Assembly (NCBI GenBank): GCA_029258795.1
Contig: JAPDKB010000004.1
Span: 67,420-131,419, forward strand
Origin: an archaeon
Lineage (GTDB): Archaea > EX4484-52 > WAPT01
Reading direction: 5' to 3'
Length of the DNA: 64,000 bases
In this document: in pieces, positions 18,624-24,900 of the stretch
Position numbering within the stretch: position 1 is the first letter of the stretch
Layout: each line of letters begins with the position of its first letter
Program-made: the position numbers and the translations under genes
Notes under the pieces: generated by a model
Told to the model about the DNA's origin: nothing
The model's database searches: none
Seen by the model: the letters and a program-made list of their open reading frames with translations, nothing else

Positions 18624-18947
18624 TTAGGAAGAACGCAGGCTTGCTACGTAGAGAAATAGTGTCACCATCCCAGCAGCAATGGATCCTAAGGAAATGGGAT
18701 CAAACTTTGGTTCAGGTAGTGCTCTGCTCAGCAGCATCAGCGCGATCATAAGGATCAGTGCTATCACAAACGCTGCATCTCTCGAAGCGTAGAGCACGAA
18801 ACCACCTAGAATCGCGGCAATAACGATAGTGCTAACCAGCAAGTACAGCAAGAACTCTGCGGAAACTGTTGTTTCGCCACTTGCCAGTATTTGTCCCAGC
18901 CCGAGTATGGTGCTTACTACGAAGCTCACCGATATCGCGGCGAGCAA
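18624..18947 (-). CDS. Small membrane protein, possibly N-terminally interrupted
   Basis: This 107-aa frame starts at a TTG and has three or four hydrophobic helices. Directly upstream in the same frame, separated by one TGA (18950-18948), lies a 20-codon stretch starting at ATG 19010 (MNGEGRGNVWESDGEKRRAV). That stretch has a strong SD GGAGGTGA (19023-19016). The hydrophilic, basic-ended N-terminus joined to the hydrophobic helix would make a normal membrane protein, so the TGA may be a nonsense mutation. A short coupled leader ORF (TGATTG) is the other reading. No family recognised. Confidence 0.5.
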   Translation of the reverse strand: MLAAISVSFVVSTILGLGQILASGETTVSAEFLLYLLVSTIVIAAILGGFVLYASRDAAFVIALILMIALMLLSRALPEPKFDPISLGSIAAGMVTLFLYVASLRSS

Positions 18948-19043
18948 TCATACAGCTCTTCTCTTCTCACCATCACTTTCCCACACATTCCCTCTACCTT
19001 CTCCATTCATCTATTTCACCTCCTTTTCAGAAACCGAACCGCG

Positions 19044-19077
19044 GAGCCGGGAGGGACTTGCACCCTCGGACCGGCTC
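19044..19077 (-). other. tRNA-like acceptor/T-arm hairpin
   Basis: On the minus strand GAGCCGG, TCC, GAGGG, TGCAAGT, CCCTC and CCGGCTC follow in order. They form a 12-bp stem with a 3-nt bulge and a 7-nt loop, like a tRNA acceptor stem stacked on a T arm without D and anticodon arms. The loop TGCAAGT departs from TTCAAGT at position 55. It lies between the stop of the gene at 19105 and the small membrane gene. It may be a tRNA 3' remnant, a terminator-like hairpin or chance. Confidence 0.3.
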
Positions 19078-19104
19078 ATAAAGCATAGAGAAAAAATTAG
19101 TGAT

Positions 19105-19482
19105 TTAGTCCGATGCTTCTTCAATCTCTATTATGTTCTCGAACCATGAGAATATTGGAACTCTCCATCCGCACGTCTTGATGTTGTAGTGTTTACCTAC
19201 TTCTATCTCTGAGTATATGTCAGCGGAATTGAACTTTTTCACCCACCAGTTATCCACGTTTGTCAGCGTAATTCTTTCACCATTTTTTGTTTCTATCACT
19301 ATCATGAAGTTATCGTGGTCGTAGTATCTCTTCACGTATTTGTCGATCACAGTTACATCATGGTACTCATGTATGCTAATGCATTGTATTCCGTCCCATA
19401 TGAGTTTCGGTCCCACGTACAATACGATACCTATCGCAGCTAGAACCAATACGAAAGCAACTACTTCCTTATAATCTTCCAA
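19105..19482 (-). CDS. Single-pass membrane protein, DUF1523-like
   Basis: The TTG at 19482 is chosen because GGAGGTGATAGG lies directly upstream. The resulting 125-aa protein has one N-terminal transmembrane helix (VVAFVLVLAAIGIVLYVG) and a soluble domain. That domain contains a VDNWWVKKFNSADIYSE segment and GWRVPIFSWFENII. This pattern resembles DUF1523 proteins, which have no known function. Assignment is from memory of the motif pattern and moderately sure. Confidence 0.6.
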   Translation of the reverse strand: MEDYKEVVAFVLVLAAIGIVLYVGPKLIWDGIQCISIHEYHDVTVIDKYVKRYYDHDNFMIVIETKNGERITLTNVDNWWVKKFNSADIYSEIEVGKHYNIKTCGWRVPIFSWFENIIEIEEASD

Positions 19483-19559
19483 CCTATCACCTCCATTAAG
19501 AACTAAACAATCAATCCCATTCATCTCAACGTCTCGATTCATAGAAGCGAGCTTTTTTC

Positions 19560-19600
19560 AATAGTTATCACTATTTTGAGGTAAAAATTTTTAAATATAT
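19560..19600 (-). promoter_or_regulatory. TATA box and overlapping perfect inverted repeat
   Basis: An AT-rich TATA element (19587-19600, ATATATTTAAAAAT on the minus strand) lies about 110 nt before the TTG at 19482. The expected start site about 25 nt downstream falls inside a perfect inverted repeat AATAGT-TATC-ACTATT (19560-19575). An operator covering the start site of the DUF1523-like gene is a reasonable inference. Confidence 0.4.
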
Positions 19601-19653
19601 CTCGAAAGATTTCTGTCCCAACTTGTCCCAGCTTTTCAGAATGTTCTCTATTC

Positions 19654-20073
19654 TCAAAGAACGGCAACCCAGACCTCCCTTGTTCTCTTCCTCGTGTCAA
19701 AATTTATCACAACTATCTGCTGCCAAGTGCCGAGAAGAAGCTTGCCCTCCTTGAACGGTACAGTTATGCTTGACCCCACTATGCTTGCCAGAATATGTGC
19801 TGCTCCATTATCATCTCCCCACGTTTTATGATGCTCATAATCAAACTCGTACGGCACATGCTTTTTCAGAACCGCGGGCAAATCCTTCCTCAAGCCGGGC
19901 TCGAATTCTATGGTTGTTATGGCTGCGGTTGAGCCCTTGGCAAACACAACAGCCACACCCTCCTTCTTCCCGCTTTTCCTCACTATTTCAGCAACACTCT
20001 TCGTTATGTCTTCCATACCTCCATATCCATCTACTTCCACCACAATTCTTTCGATCACTGTTCCACACCCCAT
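19654..20073 (-). CDS. YjbQ/UPF0047 family protein
   Basis: The 139-aa protein has the family's core: STAAITTIEFEPGL, DNGAAHILASIVGSS and the C-terminal GTWQQIVVINFD. Family members have been reported to have weak thiamine-phosphate synthase activity, but the physiological role is not settled. Length is normal. The start overlaps the end of the PRPP synthetase gene by 19 nt, so both belong to one operon. Confidence 0.9.
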   Translation of the reverse strand: MGCGTVIERIVVEVDGYGGMEDITKSVAEIVRKSGKKEGVAVVFAKGSTAAITTIEFEPGLRKDLPAVLKKHVPYEFDYEHHKTWGDDNGAAHILASIVGSSITVPFKEGKLLLGTWQQIVVINFDTRKRTREVWVAVL

Positions 20074-20996
20074 ATCGCTTCCTCCAATACGGGTATGATG
20101 CTAACAACTTTGAGCTTGGGTCTTTTTTTCTGAGCTATGGTATCGGTGACCACTATTTTATCTGCATGCTTCGCAACCTTCTTGTAACCGTCCCCCACAA
20201 ACAGACCGTGTGTGGCTGCACACACGACAGCATCACATTTCAGCTCTTCCTTCAAAAGCTTGGCAGCTCCAGCCATCGTTCCGCCACCAGCTATCATGTC
20301 ATCCAGCACAAGAATATTTTTACCCTTTAAACTACCCTTCTCATAAACAACCTTAACTTCGTAGTCGCGCTTCCCTGCCCTACAGGAGCATTTAGTGACT
20401 TCAGCTCCACAATGTTTACACACCTTTGTTTTTTTGAAGCCCTTCAGGAATTTAACTCCGAGCATCTCAAGCCATTTGGATCCGCCAAAATCGGGAGTAA
20501 CTATTTCCAGCTTTCCGAACTCCTGTTCAACCGCACTTATGAGCTCGAAGACGGCGGTGGCATTTTTTATGGTGATACCTTTCTTGGTCATCTTTTTCGT
20601 GGTTCTCATGAAGTGTGCATCTACCGTTATTATTTCTCTCACATTGAGGATGGACAGGAGCTCAAGCACCGCCATGCTGGAGATGGTTTCACCATCCATA
20701 AACCTCTTATCCTGCCTTGAATAAGCGTAATAGGGAAGTATGCAGGTTATTTCCTTAACACCGTGGTCCTTCAGAACGTGACAGGCGAAGAGCAGTTCCA
20801 TAAGCTTCCGGTCCTGTTCTGGATAAGGCGTCTGTACAACATACATCTTGTTTCTGTTTAGGTGTTTCACGTCCACCCTGACATACGTTTCGCCATCAGG
20901 AAACTGCTTCGTCATTACCTGTACAACATCTCCGGCTTTCCACCCTTCTTCCAGATGTTTTGCACCACTCAAAAACACGAAACTCACAGCCACCAC
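20055..20996 (-). CDS. prs: Ribose-phosphate pyrophosphokinase with a Cys-rich insert
   Basis: The 313-aa protein makes PRPP from ribose 5-phosphate and ATP. Recognised segments are FPDGETYVRV, YAYSRQDKRF, the VDAHFMRT region and the PRPP-binding VLDDMIAGGGTM. Between PDFGGSKW and that motif, where usual enzymes have a short basic flexible-loop segment, there is an insert with CKHCGAEVTKCSC. Its spacing (CxxC and CxC) could bind zinc. The upstream permuted GTPase gene overlaps by 13 nt. Confidence 0.9.
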   Translation of the reverse strand: MVAVSFVFLSGAKHLEEGWKAGDVVQVMTKQFPDGETYVRVDVKHLNRNKMYVVQTPYPEQDRKLMELLFACHVLKDHGVKEITCILPYYAYSRQDKRFMDGETISSMAVLELLSILNVREIITVDAHFMRTTKKMTKKGITIKNATAVFELISAVEQEFGKLEIVTPDFGGSKWLEMLGVKFLKGFKKTKVCKHCGAEVTKCSCRAGKRDYEVKVVYEKGSLKGKNILVLDDMIAGGGTMAGAAKLLKEELKCDAVVCAATHGLFVGDGYKKVAKHADKIVVTDTIAQKKRPKLKVVSIIPVLEEAIWGVEQ

Positions 20997-21739
20997 CCCA
21001 CGAGCTTACCTCTGTTCCAATCATCTATGACTCTTTTTGCCGCTCTGTTCATATCATAAACGTTTCCCCTACCAACAAAGTTGAATTTCTTGGCTATCAT
21101 CTCGAGTGCCTTCTCCTCATCCTCCAGCTCAAATTCATACATTTCCTTAAAGTTATTTCCTTCAGCATTTTTTATTTTTTTGAGGAGAGTCAAGGCAGCG
21201 TTTTCCAGCTCTTCCCCGGGAAAAAGCACTGGCCTCCATTCCTTTTCAGCCATTTCAGGAGGGATCACACCGGGCGTGTCCGAGAGCATGATATTTTTCG
21301 TTATCCTTATCCATTGCTTCCCTCTCGTGTGTCCTGGTTTTGGAGCCACACTTGCCTTTTTTCTCCTTGCAAGCATGTTGATCAGGCTGCTCTTCCCCAC
21401 GTTGGGATAGCCAAAGACGCACAGCTTCTTTCTTTCCTCCGTGCCGAGATGTCTTTTCAGACTCCACTTCAAAATGTTGAACCCGTAGTATTTGGTTGCG
21501 GAAACGTGCACGACATCAACAGCATTGCTATCTTCCTTTATGACATTCTTTGCTCTGTCCGCAAACTCTTTCGGCACGAGGTCAACCTTGTTTATAACTA
21601 TCCAGTACGGCTTGTTCAACCTCTCCACAAACCTCTCGAGCTTTCTGCATCTGAGCTCAGAAGGACATCTGGCATCCACCACTTCTATGGCAGCATCGCT
21701 ATCCAAAATTTCTCTTTTAACCAGCTTTAAAAGCTCCAT
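20984..21739 (-). CDS. Circularly permuted GTPase (YlqF/RbgA-like)
   Basis: The order of G motifs is permuted: NKVDL (G4) comes first, then SATKYYG (G5), GYPNVGKSS (G1), a G2 threonine (GHTRG) and DTPGV (G3). The 251-aa protein is thus a YlqF/YRG-family ribosome-assembly GTPase. It likely works on the large subunit. The ATG at 21739 removes an unconserved N-terminal extension. It heads a minus-strand operon with prs and the YjbQ gene. Confidence 0.9.
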   Translation of the reverse strand: MELLKLVKREILDSDAAIEVVDARCPSELRCRKLERFVERLNKPYWIVINKVDLVPKEFADRAKNVIKEDSNAVDVVHVSATKYYGFNILKWSLKRHLGTEERKKLCVFGYPNVGKSSLINMLARRKKASVAPKPGHTRGKQWIRITKNIMLSDTPGVIPPEMAEKEWRPVLFPGEELENAALTLLKKIKNAEGNNFKEMYEFELEDEEKALEMIAKKFNFVGRGNVYDMNRAAKRVIDDWNRGKLVGWWL

Positions 21740-21821
21740 AACACAATACTCTGCACTTAAATTAAAAATAAATACTCGTATCACACATAACTCTGTTTAT
21801 AATTCACTACTTAAAAGTAAC

Positions 21822-21990
21822 AAAAACTATTAAATTTAAGAGTAAAAAAGTGTGTAAAAAGACAAAAACAGCTTCCAGTTCCTTCAAAACATCGCGCCGG
21901 GATATCGTCGCTTCGGGACCGGTTCTCGGATCTTCTTAGATGAACTCATAGAGCCGGTGTGTCCCGGCTGTCCCGGAAACTAATTCTTAA
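21822..21990 (+). ncRNA. Structured leader or small RNA with nested hairpins
   Basis: A TATA-like element (TATTAAATTTA, about 21826-21837) precedes a GC-rich stretch in an AT-rich gap. The outer stem is CCGGGA (21897-21902) with TCCCGG (21971-21976). The inner stem is GGGAC (21915-21919) with GTCCC (21961-21965), extended by CGG/CCG and CTC/GAG. An alternative hairpin AGCCGG (21952-21957)/CCGGCT (21964-21969) excludes the inner stem, so two folds compete. It lies just upstream of the small ORF at 22014. It could be a regulatory leader or a free RNA. No known family matched. Confidence 0.45.
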
Positions 21991-22013
21991 CAAAAATAAA
22001 AGGAGGGGAGAGA

Positions 22014-22121
22014 ATGAGGAAGGATGTCTTGTTGTTTGTTTCGTTATGTGAAATGTTAAGAGTATTGCTGGGAGATTTGGAAGTGGTGATAGAGCTTCCG
22101 ATAGGGGGTGAAAGTGCGTGA
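22014..22121 (+). CDS. Small protein (35 aa)
   Basis: ATG at 22014 follows a very strong SD (AGGAGGGGAG, 22000-22010). The frame gives a 35-aa acidic/hydrophobic peptide (begins MRKDVLLFVSLCEML, ends PIGGESA). Its end overlaps the GTG start of the next gene by 14 nt. No family is recognised. The strong ribosome site and overlap support a real small gene, possibly a coupled leader peptide. Confidence 0.55.
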   Translation: MRKDVLLFVSLCEMLRVLLGDLEVVIELPIGGESA

Positions 22122-22458
22122 CTACATACAAAAACCCAGAAAAATCCTTGAATCAAGGGAATTGAAAATTATGGAAGTTGACGAGATCGTTGAGGACTTC
22201 AGAAAACTTGAGGAATTCGAACTCATGACCTTTGTCGTGAGAAGACCATTGAAATTAAGCCAAGTGATGTCATTCGTCACCCAACTAGAAAAAATCTACG
22301 AAGATCTAATAATGGGGAGATACGCAGTGTTCTCAATTTTATTGACATACCAAGAATATACTTACAAGATAACTGTCGATGTACCAGGTCAGGCAATAGA
22401 GACTCGTGAGGCAACACAACAAGAACTCGAGGAACTGGTGGACATACTAAATCTCTAA
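22108..22458 (+). CDS. Uncharacterised small protein (116 aa)
   Basis: The GTG at 22108 has ATAGGGGG just upstream. The protein is charged and without membrane helices (helical start DYIQKPRKILESREL, then a mixed alpha/beta stretch ending EELEELVDILNL). It is cotranslated with the 35-aa gene. The size and pairing recall a two-gene small module, but no toxin or antitoxin signature is seen, so no function is claimed. Confidence 0.65.
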   Translation: MKVRDYIQKPRKILESRELKIMEVDEIVEDFRKLEEFELMTFVVRRPLKLSQVMSFVTQLEKIYEDLIMGRYAVFSILLTYQEYTYKITVDVPGQAIETREATQQELEELVDILNL

Positions 22459-22513
22459 AGAATTGAGTAGATACCAGAGCTCGAGAATAAAAAATATTTT
22501 TCTAGAATTTTCA

Positions 22514-22554
22514 CCTATTTTTATTTTTCTTTTATTTCTGGGAAATTTATCCCA
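22514..22554 (+). terminator. T-rich 3' motif with TGGGAAATTTATCCCA palindrome
   Basis: After the stop at 22458 come CCTATTTTTATTTTTCTTTTATTTC and then TGGGAAATTTATCCCA (22539-22554). The palindrome is the exact reverse complement of the one at 18586-18601, in the same orientation relative to the upstream gene. It is most likely a terminator or RNA 3'-end element. Confidence 0.45.
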
Positions 22555-22571
22555 TACATTGTACACGATTT

Positions 22572-22610
22572 TTAATTCCCTCTCATCCCCGAACCAACAG
22601 GAGTTCTCAC
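22572..22610. repeat. 39-bp direct repeat, left copy
   Basis: This 39-bp sequence recurs without mismatch at 23970-24008, in the same orientation and 1398 bp away. It begins TTAATTCCCTCTCATCCCCG and ends GGAGTTCTCAC. On the minus strand both copies encode the same C-terminus, RTPVGSGMRGN-stop. The left copy is joined to an unrelated short frame starting at 22652. The pair brackets the protease gene and looks like a duplicated attachment site. Confidence 0.85.
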
Positions 22611-22683
22611 ACTTTCATAACTGAGGCTCATCAACCCAAGACCTTTCAACATTTTTATACTCGTACATACAACATAAAGGTGT

Positions 22684-23874
22684 ATGAAGAAAAAAGGACT
22701 ATCTATCCAGACCATAGGTATAGTTCTTTTATTGGCAGTGGTTTCAGCTCTCATTTTCAGAGCGTACGGGTTCGTCATCAATCCGGAAGGCAAAAAGTAT
22801 ACCGATCTCATAGACCTGCCTTATAAAGGCATCGAGTCAATTGTGGATAATTCTAGTGAACCGGCATATACTCCCACACCATCTCCATCTACTGATGATC
22901 AGACAGATTCACAAGATTCAGACTCGAACTCTGGTGGGTCGGATGGAAGCGATCAAAATTCTAATGATGAAAGTGGTCAAGGCGATTCGAAAATATCCGT
23001 TCGTATCAAAGCAATTCTAGATACTTCGGTTGACGAAAATGAATATAGAAGATTTATAGAGAAGATTGAAAATTATTTGAACACTCAAGGTATAAAAATA
23101 GATTTGGAAGTTGTAGATATAACCACATACATGGATAAAGACCCTGATGATCAAGATTGTTGTAGATCTCACAACTTGGGAAGCGATGACTCTGCAGATC
23201 TTCTAATGTGTGTTGGTCCGGGTGAAGGTTGGTTCTGGGCCAAACCGGTCGTTGGAGCAAACACGAACCCTCCATTTGGATTTTCGGATGTTGGTGTTAG
23301 GGCGGAAGCACATGAAATTCTTCATTTCTTGGGATGTTCGGACGAAGTTTACCCTCCAGAAATGCCAAAAATGGGGTCGGACGTTAATAAAGAGAATATA
23401 GACGCTTCCGTTATGCACGAATATGGGAGAGATGATGCGAAAGTAAGCTATGTGTGTAGAGAAATAGCAAACTATAACCTTAAGAATCTCAGAGCTTCGG
23501 TTGAAATGAAGTATCCACGCTGTTTTGATAGTCATTTCTCTACCATAATGCCGGACGAAATACTCCTAAAGTTTTCTGACGCTAAAACTAGAAATATTTA
23601 CGAATTTTTCTTTAATTTTGAAGGAGGATTTGATTATCAATATGTAAAAGAGTGTGATGAAAAGGAATGTGATGTTCAAGTCTTCAACAAAAGAGACGGA
23701 AAATGGGTCTGGGGGTACAAAATCGAGGAACAATCCGGCAATGTTTACTGGATTCCGTACTATTTGCTTGAGGAGTGCTGGGTTGAAAGTGGATTCAAAA
23801 ACTTAGAAGAATGCACATTTTTATGTGAGGAAGCTGGAAAATGGTGTAAATTAGAGTCGTGGAAAGTTTCATAA
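22684..23874 (+). CDS. Membrane-anchored metzincin-like metalloprotease
   Basis: The 396-aa protein has an N-terminal transmembrane helix (about 9-30) and an acidic Ser/Asp/Gly-rich linker (about 57-102). A catalytic domain follows with HEILHFLGCSD (210-220), which fits the metzincin zinc motif HExxHxxGxxD. About 24 residues later SVMHEY gives a plausible Met-turn (M244). Several cysteine pairs follow. It would face outward and cut proteins or peptides. The acidic linker and codon use differ from the housekeeping genes around it. The gene sits between the two 39-bp repeats. Confidence 0.8.
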   Translation: MKKKGLSIQTIGIVLLLAVVSALIFRAYGFVINPEGKKYTDLIDLPYKGIESIVDNSSEPAYTPTPSPSTDDQTDSQDSDSNSGGSDGSDQNSNDESGQGDSKISVRIKAILDTSVDENEYRRFIEKIENYLNTQGIKIDLEVVDITTYMDKDPDDQDCCRSHNLGSDDSADLLMCVGPGEGWFWAKPVVGANTNPPFGFSDVGVRAEAHEILHFLGCSDEVYPPEMPKMGSDVNKENIDASVMHEYGRDDAKVSYVCREIANYNLKNLRASVEMKYPRCFDSHFSTIMPDEILLKFSDAKTRNIYEFFFNFEGGFDYQYVKECDEKECDVQVFNKRDGKWVWGYKIEEQSGNVYWIPYYLLEECWVESGFKNLEECTFLCEEAGKWCKLESWKVS

Positions 23875-23969
23875 AAATTCTTTCGATCGGAGTATGGAGA
23901 AGGGCGGATTTACATGCTATCCCCAAATCGTAAATTCTGAAGAAAAGGCCCAATCAACCCAACGAAATG

Positions 23970-24008
23970 TTAATTCCCTCTCATCCCCGAACCAACAGGA
24001 GTTCTCAC
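23970..24008. repeat. 39-bp direct repeat, right copy
   Basis: Identical to 22572-22610 over 39 bp; flanking sequences differ at once on both sides. This copy lies in the 3' end of a longer minus-strand frame and so is the better candidate for the original site, with the left copy produced by insertion of the 1.4-kb segment. Confidence 0.85.
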
Positions 24009-24083
24009 GCGCCACCCATCTATCTCAAAACCACCCATTCGCTTCATCACATGCTTGGCAAGAGAACGGGCACGATCCACCAT
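23970..24083 (-). pseudogene. Short frame carrying the repeat-encoded C-terminus; possible tail of the nucleotidyltransferase
   Basis: From ATG 24083 the minus strand encodes 37 aa ending in RTPVGSGMRGN. The frame is open further upstream and looks protein-like (VTHPKNMVDRARSLAKHVMKR). A one-base shift near 24100 would join it to the nucleotidyltransferase just upstream, whose frame stops at 24088. Either that gene lost its tail by a frameshift, or this is a separate small gene. It contains the right copy of the 39-bp repeat. Confidence 0.35.
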
Positions 24084-24087
24084 GTTT

Positions 24088-24750
24088 TTAGGATGGGTGA
24101 CGCGAGGCCCGCATAAACAATTCCAAAAACTCCTGATCCGGAAACTCCGGAAACAGGTATTTTTCTTTTGTCTCCTGATAAGTGAGCATCTCCACCACTT
24201 TACAATCCTTTGGGAGGGGATATTCCAAAAACTTACAGTAAATCTCAAGCCATCTTCCAATGGCTCTAAAGTAAGCAAAGCTGAGGGATGGAGATTCCTT
24301 TTCAAAAGCATCCTCTATCCCATCCAGATCATCCCATATGTTGTACTTCCAGAGCTCTATCCTCGCTTTTGAGGGACATGGAAACCTTTTCCTGACCCAT
24401 TTTTTCGCCTCCCTTTTAAGAGCAGCAACCACACCTTCAGGGTCCCATAATATCTCCCTTGTGACAAACTGGGTGGCTGTGGTGATGCATCCGGCAGCAT
24501 AATCCTCCTGAAAGTATTCCTTAATCTGACGCGGCGGATTTGCAAAATATTCTATTAGGTGGTTGTCAACAACCTTGTTGCCGCGCTCCCTCCATTTCAC
24601 ACCATCATCAAGAATGATGTGTACATCAATGTCTGAACGGGAAGAAGCACAACCCGTAACAAAGCTCCCACAGACCATGAATCCGCGCACATACTTTTTC
24701 CTTTTCCATGGCTCCAGAAACTTCCACAGGGCTTTTCTCCACGAATCCAA
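24088..24750 (-). CDS. Nucleotidyltransferase-fold protein
   Basis: The 220-aa protein carries the polymerase-beta-type nucleotidyltransferase motif GSFVTG with SDIDVHII, where the two aspartates bind metal. A helical region follows. Such proteins transfer nucleotides to small molecules, RNA or proteins (kanamycin nucleotidyltransferase, MNT and others). The substrate is unknown. The C-terminus may be shortened by a frameshift (see 23970-24083). Confidence 0.75.
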   Translation of the reverse strand: MDSWRKALWKFLEPWKRKKYVRGFMVCGSFVTGCASSRSDIDVHIILDDGVKWRERGNKVVDNHLIEYFANPPRQIKEYFQEDYAAGCITTATQFVTREILWDPEGVVAALKREAKKWVRKRFPCPSKARIELWKYNIWDDLDGIEDAFEKESPSLSFAYFRAIGRWLEIYCKFLEYPLPKDCKVVEMLTYQETKEKYLFPEFPDQEFLELFMRASRHPS

Positions 24751-24801
24751 AAGAAATTAAGATATCAAGCGTAATAAATTTTGTGCATAGAAGGACGCGG
24801 C

Positions 24802-24894
24802 TCATAAGCTACTCCTGAAATCATACACCTCATTCTGGGACGGCTTAATCATCGCCGCAGTTAGAATTTTGTGCCCAATCTTAAAAAACTTCAT
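24802..24894 (-). CDS. Possible 30-aa small protein
   Basis: An ATG at 24894 lies 6 nt past the stop of the radical SAM gene, with GAAGG directly before it. The frame gives 30 aa (starts MKFFKIGHKILTAA, ends VYDFRSSL). Coupling to the upstream gene is plausible, but there is no homology evidence, and the rest of the gap (24751-24900) shows nothing else convincing. Confidence 0.3.
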   Translation of the reverse strand: MKFFKIGHKILTAAMIKPSQNEVYDFRSSL

Positions 24895-24900
24895 CCTTCA

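Noticed and set aside
22572-24008. Reading the 39-bp repeats as a CRISPR or integron attC array
   Set aside because: Only two copies are present, 1.4 kb apart with one gene between; no spacer pattern, Cas gene, or RYYYAAC/GTTRRRY core sites.
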